A stretch of 64,000 nt of DNA from Pseudidiomarina salinarum (GCF_000753715.1 NZ_JPER01000001.1:744001-808000); one strand, 5' to 3'. Shown: positions 52,953-61,884, counted from the stretch's first letter. The notes: generated by a model from the letters alone, not told the origin. Program-made: numbers and translations.

Positions 52953-53050
52953 TAGTGTGATAACGCCCAAGAAATCCCGCGCTCTCCTTTGTTTTTTAAA
53001 AAAGCTGCTAAGCTTTTAAATCAAATAGCAAAAATATTAAGGAGTTACGG

Positions 53051-54028
53051 ATGCGTAACCTATTGCCCGGACAGCTGCTACTGGTCTCTGCGGGCATTAT
53101 CTGGCTATGCGCCTGCACACCCAATAATCAGGGCTATCTGGTGGGTACCCTGGAACGCGATCGGATTGAGTTAATTGCGGAGCGCTCTGAGCCGATTATT
53201 GAGCTGCACGTGCGTAAAGGTGATCGGGTCAGCGCAACAACCCCGTTACTGCAACTGGACGCAAGCCGCGCAAACCAGCAGCTCAGCGAACTACAGGCTC
53301 ATCGTCAGCAACAACAACGACGGCTGGATGAACTGCTACGCGGACCGCGCCGTGAAGTCATTGAACAAGCACAGGCACAACGCCTGGCCGCCGCCGGAGA
53401 GCTGGAAAACGCCACTGAGGAACTGAACCGGCTGCAACCCCTGGTCGGCGATAATCTGGTCAGTGAGGCCCAGTATGACCGTGCTGAAGCCGCTTACCAG
53501 ACCGCTTTAGGCCAATATGAAGCCGCCGCCGCGGAACTCGCGGCTTTATTGGACGGCACCACCGTTGAGGAACTGGATCAGGCCCGCGCGCAGCTTAATG
53601 CTGCCGAAGCTGCAGTGGCGCGTCAGCAAGTTGTCGTGCAAAGGCTGGCAGTAAAGGCTCCGCGTGACGCCCGGGTTGAGTCGCTACCCTGGAAAGAAGG
53701 CTCGCACCCCCCTGCCGGCGCTGTGGTCGCGGTACTGGTAGCAGAAGAAAGCCCCTATGTTAGGGTTTATATTCCGGCAGAGAAACTCGGGAACTACAAC
53801 ACCGGCCAGCAGGTTACCGTTGGTGTAACAGGATTCGGTGATTATCAGGGGAAAGTGCGCTGGATTGCAGCAGAAGCCGCTTTTACGCCATATTTTGCGC
53901 TGACCGAGCATGACCGTGATCGTTTGAGTTACGCTGCCGAAATCACCCTCAATGACGAAGCAGCCAGTGATCTCCCCACGGGTATTCCTGTTAGTGTCCG
54001 GCGGCCATCAGTGGCTGATGGGGACTGA
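53051..54028 (+). CDS. HlyD-family periplasmic adaptor lipoprotein of an ABC exporter
   Basis: A 325-residue adaptor of the YbhG type. The N terminus is a signal with a lipobox (WLCAC, Cys at about 22). Then come a lipoyl half ('IIELHVRKGDRVSATTPLLQLD'), a long Gln/Ala-rich coiled coil (about 70-190) with 'EAQYDRAEAAYQTA', a second lipoyl half and a barrel domain. AAGGAG lies 7 bases upstream of ATG 53051. It is followed 3 bases later by the ABC genes, making a YbhG-F-S/R-like exporter. Confidence 0.9.
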   Translation: MRNLLPGQLLLVSAGIIWLCACTPNNQGYLVGTLERDRIELIAERSEPIIELHVRKGDRVSATTPLLQLDASRANQQLSELQAHRQQQQRRLDELLRGPRREVIEQAQAQRLAAAGELENATEELNRLQPLVGDNLVSEAQYDRAEAAYQTALGQYEAAAAELAALLDGTTVEELDQARAQLNAAEAAVARQQVVVQRLAVKAPRDARVESLPWKEGSHPPAGAVVAVLVAEESPYVRVYIPAEKLGNYNTGQQVTVGVTGFGDYQGKVRWIAAEAAFTPYFALTEHDRDRLSYAAEITLNDEAASDLPTGIPVSVRRPSVADGD

Positions 54029-54031
54029 TAT

Positions 54032-54982
54032 ATGTCCAGTTCTGATATTGCCATCAAGGCAGATAACCTGACGCGGCGCTTCGGCCCGATTACTGCAGTA
54101 GATGGGCTGAGCTTAAGTATTGAAAAAGCACAGGTTTATGGTTTTCTCGGGCCGAATGGATCGGGCAAATCTACCGCCATAAGAATGCTCTGCGGCTTGC
54201 TGAAACCGACCGCCGGGACAGTGTCGGTACTGGGTTTTGAGTTGCCGGAGCAAGCCGATGCTGTGCGCTCCAGAATTGGCTACATGACGCAGGAATTCTC
54301 ATTGTATGAGGATATGACGGTGCTGGAGAATCTTCGTTTTCTGAGCACTATCTACGCCCTGCCACGTCAGCAGCGACGCGAACGGGTTGAGCAGGCGCTG
54401 GAAACTTACGATCTTCGTGACCTGCAGCATCAGTTTTCCGGCACTATGAGCGGCGGGCAACGGCAACGACTGGCGCTGGCAGCCGCAACTTTACATCAAC
54501 CTGAATTGCTAATTCTGGATGAGCCCACCAGTGGCGTGGATCCGCAAAGCCGCCGTGACTTCTGGGACCGGCTCTTTGACCTGGTTGGTCATGGCACCAC
54601 CGTTTTGCTGTCGACTCATTATCTGGACGAAGCTGAGCGTTGTCATCAGTTAGCCATCCTTAATGAGGGTCAGTTAGTAGCTGAAGGAGCCCCGGCGGAG
54701 CTTATGAATACGCTGGACGCGCAAGTTGTGGAAATTGATACCAGCGAGGCACTCAAGGTGCGCCATGAGCTTAGCCAGCATGACCAGGTGCAAAGTGTCG
54801 CGCAACTGGGCACCCGCTTGCATGCGCTGCTGGACAACGACATTGATGATCCCGTAGCAGAAGTAACCCGCTGGCTAAAAGATTGCGACGACGATATTGA
54901 AGTGTCGGCGGTATCGGCAAATTTAGAAGATGTCTTTGTGGCGGCGACCGAAAACCGCCAGCAACTGGAGCCCGAAACCTGA
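54032..54982 (+). CDS. ABC exporter ATP-binding protein
   Basis: A 316-residue ATPase. Walker A GPNGSGKST ends at about residue 48; Q-loop 'MTQEFSLYEDMTVLENL'; signature MSGGQRQR near 140; Walker B 'LLILDEPTSGVDPQ'; H-loop 'LLSTHYLDEAERC'. It resembles half of the double-ATPase YbhF of E. coli, with a C-terminal regulatory-like tail. The TGA overlaps the permease ATG by one base. Confidence 0.95.
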   Translation: MSSSDIAIKADNLTRRFGPITAVDGLSLSIEKAQVYGFLGPNGSGKSTAIRMLCGLLKPTAGTVSVLGFELPEQADAVRSRIGYMTQEFSLYEDMTVLENLRFLSTIYALPRQQRRERVEQALETYDLRDLQHQFSGTMSGGQRQRLALAAATLHQPELLILDEPTSGVDPQSRRDFWDRLFDLVGHGTTVLLSTHYLDEAERCHQLAILNEGQLVAEGAPAELMNTLDAQVVEIDTSEALKVRHELSQHDQVQSVAQLGTRLHALLDNDIDDPVAEVTRWLKDCDDDIEVSAVSANLEDVFVAATENRQQLEPET

Positions 54983-56082
54983 TGGGCTGGTTACGTTCAC
55001 TTACCCGCTTTTGGGCAATTGCCAGCAAAGAAATTAAGCAGTTAGCCCGCGATCGGCTGACGCTGGCAATGATTATCGGGGTGCCACTGCTGGAAATTAC
55101 CCTGTTCGGCTATGCCATTAATACCGATGTACGACAGCTGGAGGCCGCGGTTGCGGATCAGGCCAATACCACAGCGTCCCGTGAACTGGTGCGCTCGGCT
55201 GAGGCTACCCAGGTCATTCGCGTGATCGAGACAGTGGCTGGCCCGGTGGAGCTTAAACGTCAACTTGACGCCGGGCGCATCGATGTGGGTATCTTTATTC
55301 CGCCTGATTTTGAACGGCGCTTACAGGACCTTGAGCGCCCCGCTGCCCAGTTACTGATCAATGGCAGTGACCCTATTATCGCTAACATAGCCCGGCAACT
55401 GGTGCGATTGCCCGCCCCCTTCACTGCGGCAGACCGTTCCCCCGCAGTTCTGGAAGCGCGAAACTACTACAATCCGGAAGAACGGACCGAGGTACAGATT
55501 GTGCCTGGTCTTATCGGCGTCATCCTCAATTTAACTATGGTGCTTTTTACTGCTATCGCCATCGTCCGGGAGCGTGAGCGCGGCAATCTGGAACTGCTTA
55601 TTGCCACCCCGGTGCAACGTGGTGAGCTGATTTTGGGTAAGATATTTCCCTACATCATCATTGGTATGATTCAGATGAATATCATTCTGTTTGTTGGTAC
55701 CTGGCTGTTTGACGTGCCGCTGCGCGGCTCAATATGGGACTTGTATGTTGCCGCGGCATTTTTTGTGATCGCTACGCTGGCACTGGGAATCACTATTTCT
55801 ACAATGGCAAAAACCCAGTTTCAGGCGATGCAGCTGACAGTATTCACCTTTCTGCCATCAATCCTGTTATCGGGGTTCATGTTTCCCTTTGAAGGCATGC
55901 CTGAGCCTGCGCAATATATTGGCGAGGTATTGCCGTTGACGCATTTTGTCCGTTTAACCCGCGGCATTGTGCTTCGTGGTTCAGAACTCAATCAGCTGCT
56001 CCCGGAATTATTCGCACTGACGGCATTTAGCGTCGTTATGGTGACCATCGCTATCCTCAGATTCCGGAAGCGGCTTGACTAG
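54982..56082 (+). CDS. ABC-2 type exporter permease (YbhS/YbhR/YhhJ-like)
   Basis: A 366-residue membrane protein: one N-terminal helix (about 25-45), a large periplasmic domain of about 130 residues, then five helices from about 170 to 360. 'RERERGNLELLIATPVQRGELILGKIFPY' is the coupling segment typical of the family, and 'LLSGFMFPFEGMP' is a conserved later loop. There is one permease here, not two as in E. coli ybhSR, so the transporter may be a homodimer. YbhFSR-like systems export cationic drugs; the substrate here is unknown. Confidence 0.92.
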   Translation: MGWLRSLTRFWAIASKEIKQLARDRLTLAMIIGVPLLEITLFGYAINTDVRQLEAAVADQANTTASRELVRSAEATQVIRVIETVAGPVELKRQLDAGRIDVGIFIPPDFERRLQDLERPAAQLLINGSDPIIANIARQLVRLPAPFTAADRSPAVLEARNYYNPEERTEVQIVPGLIGVILNLTMVLFTAIAIVRERERGNLELLIATPVQRGELILGKIFPYIIIGMIQMNIILFVGTWLFDVPLRGSIWDLYVAAAFFVIATLALGITISTMAKTQFQAMQLTVFTFLPSILLSGFMFPFEGMPEPAQYIGEVLPLTHFVRLTRGIVLRGSELNQLLPELFALTAFSVVMVTIAILRFRKRLD

Positions 56083-56087
56083 CTCTG

Positions 56088-56912
56088 TTACTGTTCTGCT
56101 GCGCCCTTGCGCTGATCGATAACGGCACTGTCATTCAGCCGCCAGTTGTAGTCTAAAAAGCGGATATCGTAGTCGCTGGTATCAGTGCCATAATAACGGC
56201 TGCCAAAATCGGTTAATTTAGTAAAGCCCTGATGTCCTTGTTGAAAATCCTCGCGGTACCACTTAAAAATCGACGACAGATAAAGCGTTTCTGACTCTGG
56301 AGCCAGGTAATTCTTATCCGGATCAGCCAAAAAGCTCTGCATCTGGCTTTCCAGCTGCTGATCCAGTTGCGCGGCCTGGTAGGCTTCAGCGCGTAAATTA
56401 GGACAGCTTATCGCCGCACAGACTAAGGCTGCGTGAATACGGGGTTCGTTAAAGTCACCGCGAATTTGTTGATGTTCGATCCAGTCAAGATTGCGTTTTT
56501 CACCTAATAAAGTGAAGAAATCCTGCTCCCAGGGTGTGCCAAACCAGCTCCCAAGATCACGGATCGACTCCGCTTTGCCCTGCGCAAACTGCTGATAGTT
56601 GTTAAGTATGAGCTCAAGCGTAAAAGCGTTATAAGCATTGATTAAAAAAGCCAGCTGCTGGTCCTTTTCCCAGCCCTTATAGGTTTGGTCAGATACCGAT
56701 GAAAGGCTTTTTAAATAAGCACTTAGCGAACTATCATGCGCGTTTATATGCTGATAATCCACCCAGGACTTATCATCGTAAAACTCAAGATGAGTTGATA
56801 AAATATCAGTTAGTTTTTGGTGGGAATGGTCGAAATCAGCGGCAAAAGTGGTGTTCATCAGCAGGAAAAAGGTGCTGACTGATACCAGCATCCGAAGTTT
56901 TATAAAGCGCAT
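56088..56912 (-). CDS. DUF547 domain exported protein
   Basis: A 274-residue protein with an N-terminal signal peptide (cleavage about TTFA-ADF, residue 24). The DUF547 core has 'FLINAYNAFTLELIL', 'IRDLGSWFGTPWEQDFF', 'LDWIEHQQIRGDFNEPRIHAALVCAAISCP' and 'FKWYREDF'. The conserved Glu, His and Cys suggest an enzyme, but its function is not known to me. It overlaps the upstream tetR gene by 13 bases, so both are one unit. Confidence 0.88.
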   Translation of the reverse strand: MRFIKLRMLVSVSTFFLLMNTTFAADFDHSHQKLTDILSTHLEFYDDKSWVDYQHINAHDSSLSAYLKSLSSVSDQTYKGWEKDQQLAFLINAYNAFTLELILNNYQQFAQGKAESIRDLGSWFGTPWEQDFFTLLGEKRNLDWIEHQQIRGDFNEPRIHAALVCAAISCPNLRAEAYQAAQLDQQLESQMQSFLADPDKNYLAPESETLYLSSIFKWYREDFQQGHQGFTKLTDFGSRYYGTDTSDYDIRFLDYNWRLNDSAVIDQRKGAAEQ

Positions 56913-57490
56913 GTAACCTCCTTGCCCATTTGCCCGGCGAGCTGTCTGATTCGCAACGGATCGGCATCTCGCTGCAGGAAAACCCGCAGCCCCATGATAG
57001 CCACCTGCAGGCGTTGCGCCATTAATCTGGGATCTGCAGACGCCGGTAACTGCCCTGCCAGCATCGCCATGCTGTAGACTTCGCAGAAATAATCTTCCAG
57101 GTTAGCCAGATAAGCTTCCGCGGCCTTACCCAGCGCGGGTTGACTACCGCTTAACTCGAGTTTAGACCGAACCAGTAAGCAGACCTTAGCTGCTGGCTCG
57201 GCATGGGCCAGGTCAGCGAGTCGGATTAGATAGGCACGCACCCCGGCCAAGGGGCTTTCGGACCCGTTAACCAGCGCACGAAGCTCTTCAATAGCCTGAC
57301 TGGCATAAAAAGAAAGTACTTCATTAAATAAGCTTTCTTTGGAGCCAAAAGCGGCATAAATACTGCCTGGGCGCATATCCAGTGCCAGTTCCAGGTCTTT
57401 CATCGACGTCGCCGTATAGCCCTGACGCGAAAAGAGCTCCAGGGCTTTGCTAAGAACCGACGGCCGATCAAATTTTGCTTTTCTTGGCAT
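56900..57490 (-). CDS. TetR/AcrR family transcriptional regulator
   Basis: A 196-residue regulator. The helix-turn-helix covers about residues 10-50 ('ALELFSRQGYTATSMKDLELALDMRPGSIYAAFGSKESLFNEVL'-like, read in parts). The C-terminal ligand domain has a cysteine in CLLVRSKLELS. It is divergent from the AhpD-like gene across an 88-base spacer with two near-identical 16-bp palindromes, probably its own operators, so it likely represses both sides. It is co-transcribed with DUF547. Confidence 0.93.
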   Translation of the reverse strand: MPRKAKFDRPSVLSKALELFSRQGYTATSMKDLELALDMRPGSIYAAFGSKESLFNEVLSFYASQAIEELRALVNGSESPLAGVRAYLIRLADLAHAEPAAKVCLLVRSKLELSGSQPALGKAAEAYLANLEDYFCEVYSMAMLAGQLPASADPRLMAQRLQVAIMGLRVFLQRDADPLRIRQLAGQMGKEVTCAL

Positions 57491-57505
57491 ATCCGCCCTT
57501 TTAAT

Positions 57506-57521
57506 TTGAATGATCGCTCAA
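57506..57521. promoter_or_regulatory. Operator copy 1 for the TetR regulator
   Basis: TTGAATGATCGCTCAA; its reverse complement TTGAGCGATCATTCAA matches the second copy at 14 of 16 positions. It is closest to the tetR start, so it fits autorepression. Confidence 0.7.
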
Positions 57522-57546
57522 GCTTGACTACTGTATACCATGATAG

Positions 57547-57562
57547 TTGAGCAATCACTCAA
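57547..57562. promoter_or_regulatory. Operator copy 2 for the TetR regulator
   Basis: TTGAGCAATCACTCAA is a near-perfect palindrome (TTGAG at one end, CTCAA at the other). It is 41 bp, about four helical turns, from copy 1 and 17 bases before the AhpD-like start, so it may block that promoter. Confidence 0.72.
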
Positions 57563-57578
57563 GAACAAGGAGAGCACG

Positions 57579-58127
57579 ATGTCCGATTTTACTGTTCATG
57601 ACAAAGATTCAGCCCCTTCTGCCAGCAAGGAACTGCTTGAGGCGTCAGAGAAAGATGCCGGTATGATTCCGAACTTACATGGTGTTATGGCCGAGTCCCC
57701 CGAATTACTTGAGGCGTATCAGACACTGCATAAACTGTTTCTGAACAGCAGTTTTAATAATGAGCAGAAAACCGTGGTCTGGATGGCTGTAAACGTGGAA
57801 CATAAGTGCCATTATTGTGTGCCTGGTCATACCGCGATCGCTAAATCAATGGATGTCAGTGACGACATTATCGATGCATTACGTAATGAAGCGTCACTTC
57901 CCTCTCATGAGCTGGAAGCACTGCGCGACTTTACGCTGAAGGTGGTGCGATCACGTGGCCAGGTAACCGACGATGATCTTGAAGATTTTTATAAAGCGGG
58001 TTACTCGAAGAAAAATGTGCTAGAAGTTATTCTGGCTGTCGGTCAGAAAACCATCAGTAATTACACCAACCATATTGCTGAAACGCCCGTTGATGAAGCG
58101 TTTGAAAAATATCGTTGGAACAAATAG
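57579..58127 (+). CDS. Carboxymuconolactone decarboxylase/AhpD-family protein
   Basis: A 182-residue helical protein with the active peroxidase-type motif ExxCxxCxxxH: E74, C77, C80 and H84 in NVEHKCHYCVPGH. This argues for thiol-dependent peroxide or disulfide chemistry rather than lactone decarboxylation. ATG 57579 follows AAGGAG; a frame from 57540 runs through the operator. It is followed 20 bases later by a 4-helix membrane protein, and the pair is presumably controlled by the divergent TetR. Confidence 0.9.
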   Translation: MSDFTVHDKDSAPSASKELLEASEKDAGMIPNLHGVMAESPELLEAYQTLHKLFLNSSFNNEQKTVVWMAVNVEHKCHYCVPGHTAIAKSMDVSDDIIDALRNEASLPSHELEALRDFTLKVVRSRGQVTDDDLEDFYKAGYSKKNVLEVILAVGQKTISNYTNHIAETPVDEAFEKYRWNK

Positions 58128-58147
58128 ACCTTATAAGGAATACCATT

Positions 58148-58558
58148 ATGGTTGGACTTCAATCAAAAGGTACTAAAGTGCGTCTGCAGTGGTCTTTGTT
58201 CGCGCTGCGGCTGGGCGTTTTTATCGTTATGTTGGTATGGACCCTGGACAAGTTTGTAAATCCCGGGCATAGCGCGGGCGTATTTGAGAATTTCTACTTC
58301 ATATCAGGGTTAGGTGAAACGGCATTTTTCGTTATAGGTATCATTCAGTTAGCAATTATAATTGGCTTTCTGCTGGGTTTTAGAAAGAGAATTACCTACG
58401 GCTTAGTGCTGATTATGCATGGCATATCAACACTGGCGTCGTTCCCGGTATACCTGAGCCCATTTAATAATCTGCTATTTTTTGCCGCCTGGCCTATGTT
58501 AGCAGCCTGTCTGGCGCTGTATTTATTGCGCGACGAAGATCAGAAGCTAACCATTTAG
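58148..58558 (+). CDS. Small membrane protein, DoxX-like
   Basis: A 136-residue protein with four hydrophobic helices (about 10-30, 45-70, 78-100, 105-130) and short loops. The first helix 'LRLGVFIVMLVWTLDKFVNPG' resembles the DoxX start. Related small membrane proteins often accompany AhpD-like and redox enzymes, but no activity is established. AAGGA precedes ATG 58148; it follows the AhpD-like gene by 20 bases. Confidence 0.75.
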   Translation: MVGLQSKGTKVRLQWSLFALRLGVFIVMLVWTLDKFVNPGHSAGVFENFYFISGLGETAFFVIGIIQLAIIIGFLLGFRKRITYGLVLIMHGISTLASFPVYLSPFNNLLFFAAWPMLAACLALYLLRDEDQKLTI

Positions 58559-58575
58559 ACTGAGAGACTCATCTG

Positions 58576-59448
58576 ATGCGGCATAATTTTTGCGCAGCGC
58601 TCCTTGCCGGGGTGCTGCTTTTTCTCGTTTCGGCAGGCGCTAATGCGTCATTGCTCTATCGTATTAGCGGTACGGACATCCAACAGCCATCCTATCTGTT
58701 TGGCACCATGCATATGATCTGTGAGCGCGACTTTAACGTGGATGACCGTATTCTGCAGGCATTTAGGGCTACCGATCGTCTGGTGCTGGAACTGGATTTA
58801 ACGGACATGGCGGTTGCACAACAGCTGCAGCAGAGCGTTCGGCAGCCGGGGGGCCCTTACCTGCATAAGCACCTTACGGCGGAACAGCTTAAAGAAGTTG
58901 ATGCGGCATTACAGCAAATTACCGGGCAGCAATTTAGCTATTTTCAGGAGTTACGGCCTTTTGTGCTGAGCAGCATGCTGCTAAGACAGCAGCTTAACTG
59001 TCAGCAACTCGCCTCCTGGGAAGGATTTTTCCTACAGCAGGCGCAACGAACAGAGAAGACTGTTATCGGTCTGGAAACGGTTGCCGATCAGATCAGTATT
59101 TTCGACCGCATTCCTCTTGCCAGGCAAAGCCAGTGGTTCTGGCAGATGATTGACGAGTTTGAGCAATCCAGTGCTGACCTGCAGCAAATGAAAGATCTGT
59201 TTCTGGAAGAGGATGTAGATAAGCTCTACGAGTTTATTGTGCAGCAGCCAGAATTTGCCGAGTATCGCCCGATACTGCTTGATGATCGTAATCAGAACTG
59301 GGTTCTGACCCTGCAACCGCTACTTGCCGAGCGACCCACCTTCATCGCGGTTGGTGCCGGGCACTTAGGTGGGGCTCAGGGCCTGATCAGTCTGCTCCGG
59401 GATGCCGGCTATATCGTCGAGCCCGTTACTGTAGCAGCGGCGCAATAG
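58576..59448 (+). CDS. TraB/GumN family protein
   Basis: A 290-residue protein with a signal peptide (residues 1-24) and the TraB/GumN domain: 'SYLFGTMHMICERDF' (GT.H motif near 39-43), 'LVLELDL' soon after, 'VIGLETVADQISIF' in the middle and 'FIAVGAGHLGGAQGLISLLRDAGY' at the C terminus. The conserved GxxH-Glu set suggests a protease-like catalytic centre, but function is not settled. It follows the 4-helix gene by 17 bases and overlaps the convergent pseudogene by 23 bases. Confidence 0.88.
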   Translation: MRHNFCAALLAGVLLFLVSAGANASLLYRISGTDIQQPSYLFGTMHMICERDFNVDDRILQAFRATDRLVLELDLTDMAVAQQLQQSVRQPGGPYLHKHLTAEQLKEVDAALQQITGQQFSYFQELRPFVLSSMLLRQQLNCQQLASWEGFFLQQAQRTEKTVIGLETVADQISIFDRIPLARQSQWFWQMIDEFEQSSADLQQMKDLFLEEDVDKLYEFIVQQPEFAEYRPILLDDRNQNWVLTLQPLLAERPTFIAVGAGHLGGAQGLISLLRDAGYIVEPVTVAAAQ

Positions 59449-59919
59449 TCGCTGCATCCCCGTCAATTGCTTCAGTAATAGGTAATCCCAGCAATGCGGT
59501 CACCAGCGGATAAATATCGACGACAGAGAGCCGGGAAAGCTTAGCCTCGTTAGCGATGCCAGGCCCGGTTGCGCTACCAATTAGGTTATCTACAAAGAGC
59601 ACCGCCGCGCGCGTTTGCGGTGAATCCGTTCCGAAGCGGTGGCCGATACTGTCTACCTGATGAAAATAACTCATGATGAGTGACGGTCTGGATACTTGCG
59701 GCTGTACTGTTAAAAATAACGGGTCGTTTTACCGTTGATAAGCGCGTCTGGCTCAGGCCCGAAATAGGTAGCGGCAATCAGGCCAAATTGTTCTGCCAGA
59801 TTCCACAAGGGTGCGCCGGCGCTCACCGGTGTCGGTTGCTGAGTTACATCCGGATTGTTCGATTGTGCTGAGAAGCTCAGCAGCAGGCCGAACGTGCTAA
59901 TACATAACTTTTTGATCAT
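59426..59919 (-). pseudogene. Remnant of an exported nucleotide pyrophosphatase/phosphodiesterase-type protein
   Basis: Two frames hold pieces of one alkaline-phosphatase-superfamily phosphodiesterase. The N-terminal piece (from ATG 59919) is a signal peptide followed at once by 'PLWNLAEQFGLIAATYFGPEPD', normally found about 100 or more residues in; it then meets a TAA. The second frame has 'RPSLIMSYFHQVDSIGHRFG' and 'FVDNLIGSATG', the end of the metal-binding domain. The nucleophile region and central metal ligands are missing. It has suffered large deletions plus a frameshift or stop. Confidence 0.8.
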
Positions 59920-59966
59920 GACGATATCGGCTATCATAGGCGGCTAATTCAAGGAGACGATATTTC

Positions 59967-61883
59967 ATGCATGTAACTGCTGATGCTTTACAACCAGCTA
60001 TTGATAACTGGGCTGAGCAATACCCTGACACCTTCAGCCCCAGCGCCCTGGTTGGCCAGAATCGTGCGACCTCAGCGCTGCATCAGGCGCTCAGCATTGC
60101 CGGGCGCTATGCTCACGGCTTTTTAGTGACACCAGCGGGGCTGCGCACCTATGATGTGCTGCAGGAGCTACAGCAGCTGCATACATGGGATTTTGCCGAA
60201 AAATATGACTGGGTTTACCTGGCCAATCCGGGCTCCGCCAGCGAGCCACGCTGCATTAATTTGCCCTGCGGAAAAGCCAGTGCGTTTCTGACCGATCTCT
60301 GGACGCTGTTTGAAACGCCGGTAGCTAATCGGCAGGAACTGCTCACGGCACTGCGCGATAACTATCCGACTGAACGGGTGCATGACTATCTGGCAACGGT
60401 AGCAGAGAAGAATTTCGAGGATTTGCCTGGCAGCGAGATGGCGACGATTATCGTGCAGCATGAAGAAAATCAGGCGGTTACGCTTTGCGATCGGGTTACT
60501 GAGACCAACTTGTTTGGCAGCATCCGTTTGCAGTCCGTCGAAGGTACGATCAGCTCTGATCTGCATCTGATCGAAGCGGGCGCCCTGCTTAAGGCTAATG
60601 GCGGCGTACTTGCTATTGATGCCGAGGAGTTATTATCCCAGCCAGGGTTATGGCGTAAGTTAAAGTATATTCTGCGCACCAGTCAATTCCACTGGCCGCA
60701 GCCGGGTGAAGCCAATATCGCAGCCTTTTACCGGCCAGAACCAGTGCCGGTGCATATCAAAGTACTGTTATTGGGTGAGCGGGATATTTACGGGCAACTG
60801 CGTGAGCTGGATCGCGATTTTGATAATCTGTTCCCTTATCTGGCTGATTTTTCCGGGCACTACCCGTTAAGTCAGTTTCCGCTCGCGCCCTACTTTGACT
60901 ACCTGGCCTATGTGCAGCGCGAAGCCGCCGTGTTACCACTGAATCGTAACGCCTACCCGCTGGTGTTTAAATTTGCCTCACGGCTGAGTGATTATCAGAC
61001 CGAATTAAGCCTCGATACCATTGCGCTGATGCAGCTGCTCCGGGAATCATCGGCCATAGCCGCAGCACATGGCTGTAACGATATTCAGGGCGAGCATGTG
61101 CAACAGGTATTACAGCAACGTAAATACCGTGACGGTTACATCGCCGATTTAAGCCGTCGCTCTATTCTGGAAGGACAGGTCTACATAGCCACTGACGGCC
61201 AGGTCGTTGGCCAGGTTAATGGTTTGACAGTCGTCACTGCCGGCGGCAGTGAATTTGGCGAACCATCGCGTATTACCGCCACAGTCCACTATGGTGACGG
61301 CGATATTATTGATATCGATCGCAAGTCAGAGCTAAGCGGTAATATTCACACTAAAGGCGTGATGATTCTCAGTGCTTATATCGCTAATGTTTTCGCGCGC
61401 AGCGAAGCCATGAGCCTGTCAGCGACTATTGTCTTTGAGCAGTCTTACCATGAAGTCGATGGTGACAGCGCGTCGCTGGCTGAACTCTGCTGTTTATTGT
61501 CGGCACTGGCTGAGGCGCCGATTGAGCAAGGCCTGGCCATAACCGGCGCGGTTGATCAGTTTGGCCGGGTGCAGGCAATAGGTGCGGTGAATGAAAAAAT
61601 TGAGGGCTATTTTTCGCTTTGTCAGGCGCGCGGCCTTACCGGCCATCAGGGAGTGATTATTCCGGCTGCTAATCTGAGCCAGCTTAACCTTGAGCCTGAG
61701 GTGATCGAAGCAGTAAAGGCCGGGCAGTATCATATCTACGCGGTCAATCATGTCACTGAAGCGCTGGAACTGCTGACTCAGTCGGATCAGAAAAAGTTAT
61801 ATGCCCGTATCGAACAGCGGCTCGACGAATTACAACATACGGATCGGGTTCCGAACTGGTGGCGACGTTTGCTGGGCCGATAA
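59967..61883 (+). CDS. Lon-like S16 protease (YcbZ/LonH-LonB type)
   Basis: A 638-residue protein with a divergent AAA-like front half and a C-terminal S16 peptidase domain. The catalytic serine lies in DGDSASLAE (about 501) and the lysine in NEKIEGYF (about 544). At the Walker A position I see 'GFLVTPAGLRTYDV' instead of GxxxxGK(S/T), so it probably does not bind ATP in the usual way. 'GALLKANGGVLAID' is the LonB-like Walker B region. It precedes fabA, as ycbZ does in E. coli. Confidence 0.9.
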   Translation: MHVTADALQPAIDNWAEQYPDTFSPSALVGQNRATSALHQALSIAGRYAHGFLVTPAGLRTYDVLQELQQLHTWDFAEKYDWVYLANPGSASEPRCINLPCGKASAFLTDLWTLFETPVANRQELLTALRDNYPTERVHDYLATVAEKNFEDLPGSEMATIIVQHEENQAVTLCDRVTETNLFGSIRLQSVEGTISSDLHLIEAGALLKANGGVLAIDAEELLSQPGLWRKLKYILRTSQFHWPQPGEANIAAFYRPEPVPVHIKVLLLGERDIYGQLRELDRDFDNLFPYLADFSGHYPLSQFPLAPYFDYLAYVQREAAVLPLNRNAYPLVFKFASRLSDYQTELSLDTIALMQLLRESSAIAAAHGCNDIQGEHVQQVLQQRKYRDGYIADLSRRSILEGQVYIATDGQVVGQVNGLTVVTAGGSEFGEPSRITATVHYGDGDIIDIDRKSELSGNIHTKGVMILSAYIANVFARSEAMSLSATIVFEQSYHEVDGDSASLAELCCLLSALAEAPIEQGLAITGAVDQFGRVQAIGAVNEKIEGYFSLCQARGLTGHQGVIIPAANLSQLNLEPEVIEAVKAGQYHIYAVNHVTEALELLTQSDQKKLYARIEQRLDELQHTDRVPNWWRRLLGR

Positions 61884-61884
61884 G

